The notes under the pieces: model-generated
The model's input: the letters and a program-made list of their open reading frames with translations, nothing else
What the model was told of the DNA's origin: nothing
The model's database searches: none
Made by a program: the position numbers and the translations under genes
Shown: positions 6,647-13,074 of the stretch, piece after piece
How positions within the stretch are numbered: the first letter of the stretch is position 1
How the letters are laid out: each line of letters begins with the position of its first letter
From: DAOMFB01 sp035519355
GTDB taxonomy: Bacteria; Acidobacteriota; Thermoanaerobaculia; UBA5066
DNA: 13,074 nucleotides
Assembly (NCBI GenBank): GCA_035519355.1
Contig: DATIWM010000069.1
Coordinates: 1 to 13,074 of the forward strand
Direction: 5' to 3'

Positions 6647-7255
6647 ATGGTCACGACCCTGACCGAGCGACAGAAAGAAATCGTCGATTTCATCCGCCGC
6701 TATCGCGAGCGGCGGGGGATCTCACCGACGCAGCGGGAGATCTGCGAGGAGTTCGGCTACTCCTCCTTCGGCACGCTTCAGAAGCACATCCGCCTCCTGC
6801 TCGAAAAAGGGGTGCTGGTCCGCGACTGGAACAAGAGGCGGTCGCTGGCCCCGTCCGGCGACGAGAGCCGCCCGCACGCGCTGGAGGTTCCGTTGTACGG
6901 CCGCATCGCCGCCGGGCGGCCGATCGACGTCGTGGCGGGCGACGAGACCGTCTCCGTTCCGGAAGTCCTGACGCGCAAGGGCGAAAACTTCGTCCTCCGC
7001 GTGAACGGCCAGTCGATGATCGACGACGGCGTCCAGGACGGCGACTACATCGTCGTGAACCGGCGCGAAAAGGCGGCGAGCGGCGACATGGTCGTCGCCC
7101 TCGTGAACGGCGAGGCGACCCTCAAGCGGATCTACCGGGAGGGCGAGGGCCGCGTCCGCCTCCAACCGGCGAACGAGAAGATGGCGCCGATGGTCTTCCG
7201 CGAGGACGAGGTCGACGTGCAGGGGATCGTCGTCGGCCTGATGCGGAGGTTCTGA
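6647..7255 (+). CDS. lexA: LexA repressor, SOS regulator (S24 self-cleaving)
   Basis: The 202-residue product is the SOS repressor; RecA filaments on single-stranded DNA trigger its self-cleavage. It opens LTERQKEIVDFIRRY (5-19), the LexA winged-helix start, with helix-turn-helix ISPTQREICEEFGYSSFGTL at 25-44 and QKHIRLLLEKG at 45-55. The recognition helix SSFGTLQKHIRLL differs from E. coli RSPNAAEEHLKAL, consistent with a different operator. The cleavage site is IAAG at 87-90 (between Ala89 and Gly90), the nucleophile is Ser123 in VNGQSMIDDG, and the general base is Lys160 in GEATLKRIY. Length matches the family. ATG 6647 is preceded by GGAGG (6632-6636, 10-nt spacing); GGAG directly against the ATG is too close. 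A promoter and palindrome lie upstream, and the next gene's ATG follows one base after the stop. Confidence 0.96.
   Translation: MVTTLTERQKEIVDFIRRYRERRGISPTQREICEEFGYSSFGTLQKHIRLLLEKGVLVRDWNKRRSLAPSGDESRPHALEVPLYGRIAAGRPIDVVAGDETVSVPEVLTRKGENFVLRVNGQSMIDDGVQDGDYIVVNRREKAASGDMVVALVNGEATLKRIYREGEGRVRLQPANEKMAPMVFREDEVDVQGIVVGLMRRF
7245..7250 (+). promoter_or_regulatory. Shine-Dalgarno supporting the ATG 7257 start of the hydrolase
   Basis: GGAGGT lies 6 nt before ATG 7257, inside the last codons of lexA (RRF-stop). It is the strongest site near the hydrolase start, but it may be coincidental because the same bases encode LexA residues. Confidence 0.45.
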
Positions 7256-7256
7256 G

Positions 7257-8174
7257 ATGTCCTGGGGGAACCCGGCTTCGGGTTCCCCCAAACCCCTTCC
7301 GCAGCGGACGGAAGATTCTGTTCAAATCGGTGCCGTGGCTCTTCGCAGAGTGGAACTTCCTTCGGGCCTGGGCGTCGCCCTGTTCGACGTCGGGCCGCGG
7401 CGGTCGACGCGCGGGACGCCGCCGTTAACGCCTCTCGTCCTCCTGCACGGCATCGGCGCCGACAAGGGGGAATGGACCCTGACGGCGCCACTCCTCGCGC
7501 GCTCGCGCCGGATCGTTGCGCCGGACCTCCTCGGCCACGGCGGGACCGACAAGCCGTCGGGCCCCGGCGTCGACTACCGGATCCGCCTTCTCGCCGACGT
7601 GGCCGTCGAGGCCCTGGAGGCCCTCCCCTCTCTCGGACGGCCGGTGGACCTCCTGGGTCACTCCCTCGGGGGGGGCGTCGCCCTCGACATCGCCCGCCGA
7701 TATCCCCGGCTCGTCCGCCGGCTCGTTCTCGTCGATGCCGCCGGTCTACCGCCCCGGGAAGCGCTCGCGCCGCTCGCGGCTTCGCTTCCGTTCGCGCCGG
7801 CCGACTGGGACGACTCGCGCCGCCTCCTCGCGACGAGCGTCGACTCTCCCTGGCTGTCGCACCCGCTCGTCGCCCTCGCGGCCTCGGTTTACAAGGGCCG
7901 GCGGCGGAACCGGCCGCAGCTCCTGAAGCTGCTCGCGGCGATCGCGGCGGGGGAGGACGCGCTGACGCCGCGCCAGCTCTCGCTCATCCGCTGCCGGACG
8001 CTCGTCCTCTGGGGGGACCGCGACCGGATCTTCCCGCTGGCGACCGGACGCCGGCTGGCGGCGGCTCTTCCCGACGCGCGGCTGGAGATCCTGCCGCGCT
8101 GCGGCCACGTGCCGCCGACCGAGAGACCGCTGGCGTTCGTCCGCCGGGTCGAGGCGTTCCTCGGGGACTCCTGA
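7257..8174 (+). CDS. Alpha/beta hydrolase (serine hydrolase)
   Basis: The 305-residue product has the complete alpha/beta-hydrolase layout: oxyanion strand LVLLHGIGADKGEW at 60-73, APDLLGHGGTDKP at 88-100, nucleophile elbow LLGHSLGGGVA at 132-142 with Ser136, acid strand LVLWGDRDRIFP at 249-260 with Asp256 and His284 in RCGHVPPTERP. It resembles the esterase/haloperoxidase/epoxide-hydrolase-like superfamily; the substrate cannot be assigned. There is no signal peptide, so it is probably cytoplasmic. ATG 7257 has a good GGAGGT site, but a 12-bp-stem hairpin covers codons 3-12 and the first ~30 residues have no family match, so a later start (GTG 7335 or GTG 7350) is possible. It lies one base after lexA and 26 bp before the M61 gene, same strand, so co-transcription is plausible unless the hairpin terminates. 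Confidence 0.85.
   Translation: MSWGNPASGSPKPLPQRTEDSVQIGAVALRRVELPSGLGVALFDVGPRRSTRGTPPLTPLVLLHGIGADKGEWTLTAPLLARSRRIVAPDLLGHGGTDKPSGPGVDYRIRLLADVAVEALEALPSLGRPVDLLGHSLGGGVALDIARRYPRLVRRLVLVDAAGLPPREALAPLAASLPFAPADWDDSRRLLATSVDSPWLSHPLVALAASVYKGRRRNRPQLLKLLAAIAAGEDALTPRQLSLIRCRTLVLWGDRDRIFPLATGRRLAAALPDARLEILPRCGHVPPTERPLAFVRRVEAFLGDS
7263..7290 (+). terminator. Perfect 12-bp-stem hairpin just after lexA
   Basis: TGGGGGAACCCG (7263-7274) and CGGGTTCCCCCA (7279-7290) are exact reverse complements with loop GCTT. It begins eight bases after the lexA stop. There is no T tract afterwards (AAACCCCTTCC), so it may be a non-canonical terminator, a processing or stability element, or a copy of a dispersed palindromic repeat. 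It overlaps the first codons of the longest hydrolase reading. Confidence 0.6.
7296..7314 (+). other. Second small hairpin after lexA
   Basis: CTTCCG (7296-7301) and CGGAAG (7309-7314) form a 6-bp stem with a 7-nt loop, followed by ATTCTGTT. It lies 5 nt after the larger hairpin, so the two stems are in tandem. Alone it would be weak evidence; the pair suggests that 7257-7330 behaves as non-coding spacer. Confidence 0.35.
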
Positions 8175-8200
8175 CGGGCGCCTTTCGGTAGGATGTGCCC

Positions 8201-10012
8201 ATGTCCCCGCGCCGGCGCCGCATCATGGTCCCCCGGAGATCCCCGCGCGCCACGTCGTTCACCGTCGCGATGCCGCGCCCCCAGACCCACCTCTACGAGA
8301 TGACCATGCGGATCGCGCCGTTCCCGTCGCCACTCGGCCGCTTCGACCTCGTCCTTCCGGTCTGGACGCCCGGCTCCTACATGGTGCGGGAGTTCTCACG
8401 GCACATCCGCGACCTCGCGGCCGAAGGGCCGCTCGGGGCGCCGCTTCCGGTCGTCAAGGTCTCGAAGAACCGCTGGCGGGTCGGGCTCCTCGACGATCCG
8501 TCCGCCGGGCCGTTCACCGTCCGGTACCGGGTCTTTGCCCACGAGCTGACGGTCCGGACTTCGCACCTCGACGTCTCTCACGGATACGGCAACGGAGCGA
8601 ACCTCTTCTTCTACGTCGACGGCCGGAAGGACGAGCCGCAGCGCCTCCGCTTCGAGCTGCCGGCCGGGTGGAACGTCACGGTCGCGCTGCCGAGGGCCGG
8701 CGCCGCCTTCGCGGCCGCCGACTACGACGAGCTCGTCGACTCGCCGTTCGAATGCGGCACGCACCGTACCTTCCCGTTCCGGGTCCTCGGCGTGCCGCAC
8801 GTCCTCGCGATCTGGGGGGAGGGGAACGAGGAGCCGCGTCGGCTCGTGCGCGACCTCACGGCCCTCGTCAAGGAGGCGGCGCGCCTCTTCGGCGGCCTGC
8901 CGTACGACCGCTACGTCTTCCTCGTTCACCTCGCGGCCGGCGCGGGAGGCGGGCTGGAGCACCGCGCGTCGCAGTCGGTCGGGATGGAGCCGTTTTCGTT
9001 CCGGCCGGAGTCGTCGTACCGCGGAAACCTCCGGCTCTTCTCCCACGAGCTGTTTCACGCCTGGAACGTCAAGCGAATCCGTCCCGAGCCGCTCGGCCCG
9101 TTCGACTACACGGCCGAGGCGTACACCCACGACCTCTGGGCGATGGAGGGGATCACTTCGTATTACGAGGAGCTTCTTCTCGTTCGAGCGGGGCTCATCG
9201 AGCCCGCGCACCTCTTCGAGGAGATGGGAAAGCGCCTGAAGGCGCACCGCGAGACGCCGGGAGCGCGCGTGCAGAGCGTGGAAGCCGCGTCCTTCGACGC
9301 TTGGATCCGCCATTACCGTCCCGACGAGAATTCTCCGAACGTCGCCGAGAGCTACTACCGCCGCGGGTCCCTCCTGGGCTGGGCGCTCGACCTGACGATC
9401 CGGCAGGCGACGCGCGGCCGGAGGTCGCTCGACGACGTGATGCGGGGGCTCTGGCGCCGGTACGGCGCCAGCGACCGGCCGTATCCCGCCGGCGAGATCG
9501 AGCGGCTCGCCTCGGGGGCCGCCGGCCGGAGCCTCGCCCGTTTCTTCGACCGCTTCGTCCGCGGCGTCGAGACGCCTCCGATCGAACGCCTCCTCCCGGC
9601 CTTCGGCCTCACCCACCGCGAGAAGCCGGAGAAGGAGGACGGAGAGACGCCGGTGCGCGTGCCGCGGCGGGCCGATTTCGGCTGGAAGACGAAAGAGGAG
9701 GCCCATCGGCTCACGGTCGCGGAGGTCTACGCGGGGCGCCCGGCCTACGAGGCCGGGATCGCCGCGGGGGACGAGCTGGTCGCCATCTCCGGCGTCAAGG
9801 CCGACGCGGAGGAGCTGACGCGGATCGAGCGGGACGGGACCCCTCTCGCTCGCGTCGAGGTGACGATCTTCCGGCGGAAGCGGCTCCAGACGATCCCGCT
9901 CGTGCTCGGTGCGCGGCGCGCCTTCACCTACGAAATCGCCCCCGCCGAGGGAGCGGGCGCCGCGGCGAGGCGTCTGGTCCGGGGTTGGCTCGGACGCTCC
10001 CCCGCGCCCTGA
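8201..10012 (+). CDS. M61 family metallopeptidase with C-terminal PDZ domain
   Basis: The 603-residue product resembles M61 glycyl-aminopeptidase-type zinc peptidases. An N-terminal beta domain (about 18-170; LVLPVWTPGSYMVREFSRHI at 50-69) precedes the gluzincin catalytic domain: GGLEHRAS at 250-257, zinc motif HELFHAWNVKRIRPEP at 282-297 (ligands His282 and His286, catalytic Glu283) and MEGITSYYEEL at 315-325, where Glu316 is the expected third ligand. A PDZ domain occupies about 500-570 (AGRPAYEAGIAAGDELVAIS is its core). The start is ATG 8201 with AGGA at 8190-8193 (7-nt spacing); GTG 8195 is too close to that site. The N-terminus is Arg-rich (SPRRRRIMVPRRSPR) without a hydrophobic core, so no Sec or Tat signal is evident and cytoplasmic location is inferred. 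It converges on pilT with 3 nt between stops. Confidence 0.92.
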   Translation: MSPRRRRIMVPRRSPRATSFTVAMPRPQTHLYEMTMRIAPFPSPLGRFDLVLPVWTPGSYMVREFSRHIRDLAAEGPLGAPLPVVKVSKNRWRVGLLDDPSAGPFTVRYRVFAHELTVRTSHLDVSHGYGNGANLFFYVDGRKDEPQRLRFELPAGWNVTVALPRAGAAFAAADYDELVDSPFECGTHRTFPFRVLGVPHVLAIWGEGNEEPRRLVRDLTALVKEAARLFGGLPYDRYVFLVHLAAGAGGGLEHRASQSVGMEPFSFRPESSYRGNLRLFSHELFHAWNVKRIRPEPLGPFDYTAEAYTHDLWAMEGITSYYEELLLVRAGLIEPAHLFEEMGKRLKAHRETPGARVQSVEAASFDAWIRHYRPDENSPNVAESYYRRGSLLGWALDLTIRQATRGRRSLDDVMRGLWRRYGASDRPYPAGEIERLASGAAGRSLARFFDRFVRGVETPPIERLLPAFGLTHREKPEKEDGETPVRVPRRADFGWKTKEEAHRLTVAEVYAGRPAYEAGIAAGDELVAISGVKADAEELTRIERDGTPLARVEVTIFRRKRLQTIPLVLGARRAFTYEIAPAEGAGAAARRLVRGWLGRSPAP

Positions 10013-10015
10013 CCG

Positions 10016-11479
10016 TCAGCGCTTGAAGAAGCCTCCGCTCGGCGGCGTCGACGTCACGGCCGCGCCCGCACCGCCGGTGGCGGCCAGCAGCCGCTGGTTC
10101 AACTCCTTGATCCGCTCGTTGAGCTGCGCGATCTTGCCGGCCATCTCCTGGCGCGTCCGCTCGGCCTCCTGGCGCACGTGCTGGACCTCGCCCTCGACCT
10201 CGGCCCCGTGCTGGAGGCGGGCCTGCAGCTGCCGGTCGCGCTCCTGGAGGTCGGCTTCCATCTGCGCGACGAGGTCGTCCTTCTCGGCGAGCCGCTGCTT
10301 CCACTTCTCTTCCTGCTCCTCGTAGAGCCGCTTGATGTCGAGGAGTTCGGTGATCGCCGCGAAATCGTTCGGGGAGGGGGACATGATGCCTCCACGGAAG
10401 CGCTCCTCGATCTTCGGGAAGAGCTTCCTCAGCTTCAGGGAGAGGTCCTCGGGGTCTCCGGTCAGCTTCATCGCAGCCTCGATGTCGGTCGCGCCGTTCA
10501 CGAGGAGAGCGATGAGGGACTGGTTCATCGACTGCATCCGGTAATAGGCCACGGAGCTCTCGATCTCCTCGAGGATCTCCTTCGTCTCGCCCGTCTCGAT
10601 GCACTTGGCCACCTTCGGCGAGTTGATGAGGACCTCGACGACGGGGACGAGCCCCTTGCCGTCGGACCGTTCGATGAGCTGCATGGAGCAGATGCCGCGC
10701 AGGACGAGCGCCAGCTGGCGGCGCACCTGGTTGGCCTGCGAGACGGGGCACGAGTCCATGATCCGGTCGATCGTCTGCGCCGCGTTGTTCGTGTGGAGCG
10801 TGGAAAAGACGAGATGTCCCGTCTCGGCGGCGGTGATCGCCGTCGCCATCGTCTCCCAGTCTCGCATCTCGCCGACCATGATCACGTCCGGGTCCTGGCG
10901 CATCACGTTCCGGAGGGCTTCCTGGAACGTCGTCGTGTCCGTCCCCATCTCGCGTTGCGAGACCGAGGCCATGTTGTCCTGGAAGAGATACTCGATCGGG
11001 TCCTCGATCGTCACGACGTGGACCGGATGCCGCTCGGTGATCAGCTTCACGAGGGACGCGAGCGTCGTCGACTTGCCCGATCCGGTCGGCCCGGTGACGA
11101 GGACGAGGCCCGCCGGGAGGTCGGAGAGGGTGGCGAGCACGTCGGGGAGGTTCAGGTCCGCGAGGGCCGGGATGACGAAGGGAATCCGCCGGAAGACGGC
11201 TGTCCAGGTGCCGCGCTGGAGGTAGATGTTCCCGCGGAAGCGGGCCACGCCCGTGATGCCGTAGCCGATGTCCACGGCGTAGTTCTGCTGGAGCTTGTCC
11301 CGCTGGTACGGCGTCAGGATCGGGAGGACCATGTCCTCGATCTCCTTCGGCGTCAGGGGATCGGTCTTCAGCGGGACGAGCCGTCCGGACAGGCGGAGCA
11401 GGGGGGGCCGTCCGGGCTTCAAATGAAGGTCGGACGCTTCCTTCTTCGTGACGAACTTCAGAAGCTCGATCAGGTCCAT
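10016..11479 (-). CDS. pilT: PilT/PilU-type twitching ATPase with coiled-coil tail
   Basis: The 487-residue product is a hexameric ATPase of the type IV pilus retraction family. Visible: N-terminal MDLIELLKFVTKKEASDLHL (1-20), RFRGNIYLQRG at 80-90, Walker A GPTGSGKST at 130-138, Asp box VTIEDPIEY at 156-164, Walker B DPDVIMVGEMRD at 196-207 and His box TGHLVFSTLHTNN at 220-232. The PilT AIRNLIRE motif is degenerate (KVAKCIETGETKEI at 289-302), which leans toward PilU or a PilT paralog. The family normally ends near 350-370; here a charged heptad-like helix runs about 375-468 (LYEEQEEKWKQRL, ARLQHGAEVEGEV, RQEMAGKIAQLNERIKELNQ), then a flexible end with FFKR. Start ATG 11479 is chosen because the SDLHL family N-terminus begins there, with GAAGG about 10 nt upstream; the 60-residue extension to 11659 is inside pcnB. 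It lies 40 nt after pcnB. Confidence 0.92.
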   Translation of the reverse strand: MDLIELLKFVTKKEASDLHLKPGRPPLLRLSGRLVPLKTDPLTPKEIEDMVLPILTPYQRDKLQQNYAVDIGYGITGVARFRGNIYLQRGTWTAVFRRIPFVIPALADLNLPDVLATLSDLPAGLVLVTGPTGSGKSTTLASLVKLITERHPVHVVTIEDPIEYLFQDNMASVSQREMGTDTTTFQEALRNVMRQDPDVIMVGEMRDWETMATAITAAETGHLVFSTLHTNNAAQTIDRIMDSCPVSQANQVRRQLALVLRGICSMQLIERSDGKGLVPVVEVLINSPKVAKCIETGETKEILEEIESSVAYYRMQSMNQSLIALLVNGATDIEAAMKLTGDPEDLSLKLRKLFPKIEERFRGGIMSPSPNDFAAITELLDIKRLYEEQEEKWKQRLAEKDDLVAQMEADLQERDRQLQARLQHGAEVEGEVQHVRQEAERTRQEMAGKIAQLNERIKELNQRLLAATGGAGAAVTSTPPSGGFFKR

Positions 11480-11519
11480 TGCGGCGGCGCCTTCACGGTA
11501 GCACCGGCCCGGGGCCGAA

Positions 11520-12806
11520 TCAACGCGCCGAGGCCCCGGCACGCGCCGCGAGGAACCGCCGCACCGCGCGCGGTCCACGGAGTTCTCCGGCGGCGAGGGC
11601 GACGTCGAGATCGGACAGGATCGCGCCGAAACGCGGCCCCTCCTCGACGCCGAGAGCACGAAGCTCGGCCACGGCGTCCAGCGGCCGCCGGGGGCGGAGG
11701 ATGCGGGCGCGCCGCCGCGGGCTGGCCGAGAGGGAGGCGAGGGCCTCGGCGAGGCGCGCCGGCCGGCTGCCCGGAAGTGCCGAAAGAAAGAGCACGGATT
11801 CTGCGAAGAAAGGAGAGACGGACCGGAGTGTCTCCACGACCTCGCGGCGCGAGGCCGCAGGGGCTCGCGACGGCCCTTTCAGGGGCGCGGCGAGAGCGTG
11901 GAGGCGCGCCGCGAGCTGCAGCTCACGCCTCGAGGTCTTCCACCTTCGAAGGATCTCCGCGCCCTTCCGGGCGCCGAGAGGCGACACGAGCAGGACGCGC
12001 GCAACAGCCGGCGACGGCCGCGCCATGCGGGCCACGCGGCGCGTCCCCTCGCGGCGCTCCGTCGCCGTCACGCCCGGAAGAAGAGCTCTCAGGGCCCCGC
12101 ACGACTCGAGAAACCTCAGCGCTCTCGCGGCGCCGGCGGGAACCGCCGAGAGGATGCGGTCCAGCTCGTCGAGACGCCGTTCGGGTGCGGCCGTTTCGAG
12201 GCGCCGGGCCGCGCGGCGGAGTTCCGCCCGGGCGGCGGCGGCGATCCGGAAGCCGCGAAGCTCCGCGAGGAACCGGGCGGCGCGCAGCACCCGGAGGGGG
12301 TCTTCGAGGAGGACGCCGGCGCGGGGGAGCGCGAGCCGCCGGCGCCGGAGATCGTCCAGGGCGGAGCCGGGCGCGAGGAAGCGCCACGAGGGGAGCTCGA
12401 ACGACAGCGCATTGACGGTGAAGTCGCGGCGGTAGAGGTCGCGCCCCACGTCGGCTTCGCGTTCCCAGACGTCGACCTCTCCGCGAGCGAGAGGGAGGTG
12501 GAGGATCCGCCGGGGCGGGACCCCGATCGCGACGGCTCTCGAGCCGAGCCGCCGGGCGAGGGCCCCGGCGAAGGGGACGGCTCGCCCCGCGGGAAGGGCG
12601 AGATCGAGGTCCCGGCGCCTCCCCGGCGGTCGCGAGGGAGCCAAGGCCGCGAGAAAGGCGTCCCGGACGGCGCCGCCGGTCAGGTGGACCCGGTCCGACG
12701 TCTCGCGGGCGCAAGCCAGAGCGGCGCGGACGTCGGCGCGCGCGCTGAGCCGGCGCCGGGCCGCCGCGACGAGCTCGGCGCTCGTCAGCGTACGCCGGCC
12801 GGCCAC
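11520..12806 (-). CDS. Class II CCA-adding enzyme / poly(A) polymerase family nucleotidyltransferase
   Basis: The 428-residue product adds nucleotides to RNA 3' ends, as tRNA CCA- or A-adding enzyme or poly(A) polymerase. Head: LTGGAVRDAFLA at 42-53 and RRDLDLAL at 64-71 with metal-binding Asp66 and Asp68. Neck and body: DLYRRDFTVNALSFE at 123-137, LLEDPLRVLRAARFLAE at 166-182 and ERRLDELDRILSAV at 209-222. The C-terminus (PLDAVAELRALGVEEGP at 375-391, then GAILSDLDVALAAGELRG at 394-411) resembles the tail of CCA/A-adding enzymes. Where many relatives carry an HD phosphohydrolase motif I see none. It uses a GTG start at 12806, overlapping the kinase gene by 22 nt; the start site is weak. The product is very Arg/Ala-rich, as expected at this GC content. 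Specificity (CCA, A only, or poly(A)) is not decidable here. Confidence 0.88.
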   Translation of the reverse strand: MAGRRTLTSAELVAAARRRLSARADVRAALACARETSDRVHLTGGAVRDAFLAALAPSRPPGRRRDLDLALPAGRAVPFAGALARRLGSRAVAIGVPPRRILHLPLARGEVDVWEREADVGRDLYRRDFTVNALSFELPSWRFLAPGSALDDLRRRRLALPRAGVLLEDPLRVLRAARFLAELRGFRIAAAARAELRRAARRLETAAPERRLDELDRILSAVPAGAARALRFLESCGALRALLPGVTATERREGTRRVARMARPSPAVARVLLVSPLGARKGAEILRRWKTSRRELQLAARLHALAAPLKGPSRAPAASRREVVETLRSVSPFFAESVLFLSALPGSRPARLAEALASLSASPRRRARILRPRRPLDAVAELRALGVEEGPRFGAILSDLDVALAAGELRGPRAVRRFLAARAGASAR

Positions 12807-13074
12807 GCGACGATCTTCGCGTTCGTGCCGCCGGTCTCGGCGCGGGCCCAGAGTTCGGCGCCCATGGCGTCCGCCAGGCGGCGCGCCACCGCGAGCCCGA
12901 ACTCGGCGCTGCCGCGGGCGGCGCCGATGTCGTCGAAGAGCTCCTCGGCCCGGCCCGGCGGGAGGGCGGGCCCGGCGTCGCGGATCCGGAGCTCGACTTT
13001 GCCTTCCCGGTGTTCCGCGGTGACGACGACGGCCTCTCCCTTGGGGGAGGCGCGGAGCGAATGGTCGATCAGGG
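12785..13074 (-). CDS. Sensor histidine kinase, C-terminal HATPase domain (partial)
   Basis: Only the last 95 residues are present; the gene continues beyond the right edge. The frame reads LIDHSLRASPKGEAVVVTAE, then VELRIRDAGPALPPGRAEEL, FDDIGAARGSAEFGLAVARR, LADAMGAELWARAETGGTNA and KIVAWPAGVR to a TGA at 12785-12787. This is the end of a GHKL ATPase domain: N-box-like LIDHSL, G1-like RDAGPA, F-box FDDI, G2-like GSAEFGLAVARRLADAMGG-type helix and final strand. The usual N-box Asn is His, and the third residue of DxGxG is Ala, so nucleotide binding may be altered. No DHp or receiver domain is in view, so partner and signal are unknown. Its end overlaps the nucleotidyltransferase start by 22 nt, suggesting one minus-strand operon with pilT. 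Confidence 0.82.
   Translation of the reverse strand, partial: LIDHSLRASPKGEAVVVTAEHREGKVELRIRDAGPALPPGRAEELFDDIGAARGSAEFGLAVARRLADAMGAELWARAETGGTNAKIVAWPAGVR

Noticed and set aside
7257..7334. Calling the hydrolase firmly from a later start (GTG 7335 or 7350)
   Set aside because: Neither has a convincing Shine-Dalgarno, while ATG 7257 does; the ambiguity is recorded rather than resolved.
11480..11519. A promoter or terminator in the 40-nt gap between the nucleotidyltransferase and pilT
   Set aside because: Only a 5-bp GC stem (CGGCC/GGCCG) is visible, with no T tract and no -35/-10 pair; too weak to report.
10178..12415. A 745-codon plus-strand open frame opposite pilT and the nucleotidyltransferase
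   Set aside because: It mirrors the codon structure of the minus-strand genes, which carry clear catalytic motifs; the plus-strand product shows none.
1..13074. CRISPR arrays, tRNA genes, insertion sequences or prophage remnants
   Set aside because: I saw no repeat-spacer periodicity, cloverleaf-like sequence, transposase or integrase motif; base composition is uniform apart from the short lexA leader island.

Overview
The window is a gene-dense, very GC-rich (about 70% by eye) stretch of a bacterial chromosome. It carries core metabolism plus housekeeping genes and shows no mobile element, CRISPR array, tRNA or rRNA. The gene content (an arginine operon, LexA, an M61 peptidase, a PilT-type pilus ATPase and a CCA/poly(A) nucleotidyltransferase) and the base composition fit a free-living high-GC Gram-negative-type bacterium. 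From general resemblance of LexA and PilT, an Acidobacteriota-like (Holophagae/Thermoanaerobaculia type) origin is my best guess, but no phylogenetic marker here proves it.

Region 1 (3-6026, + strand): the 3' end of argC followed by argB, argD, argG, argH and argJ. Every junction overlaps (ATGA, a 14-nt overlap before a TTG start, GTGA, TTGA, GTGA), so this is one translationally coupled operon. It takes N-acetylglutamate to N-acetylornithine, recycles the acetyl group through ArgJ, and converts citrulline to arginine. Ornithine carbamoyltransferase (argF) and any argA or argR are absent from the window; ArgJ could also supply acetylglutamate.

Region 2 (6027-6646): a small minus-strand gene for a one-helix membrane protein with a bacterial PH-like domain converges on argJ. 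Next comes a 163-bp divergent intergenic region with a good sigma70-type promoter, a perfect 11-bp-arm palindrome at the expected transcription start, and an AT-rich island with a terminator-like hairpin. This is the most interesting non-coding stretch in the window.

Region 3 (6647-10012, + strand): lexA, then an alpha/beta hydrolase whose first codons are occupied by a perfect 12-bp-stem hairpin, then an M61 (glycyl aminopeptidase-like) metallopeptidase with a C-terminal PDZ domain.

Region 4 (10016-13074, - strand, converging on the M61 gene with only 3 nt between stops): read right to left, the C-terminal ATPase domain of a histidine kinase with degenerate nucleotide-binding boxes, a class II CCA/poly(A) nucleotidyltransferase overlapping it by 22 nt, and a PilT/PilU-type ATPase with an unusual coiled-coil tail of roughly 100 residues.

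I did not find a clearly new multi-gene system. The best leads are the candidate LexA operator, the tailed PilT and its linkage to the two upstream genes, and the hairpin between lexA and the hydrolase.
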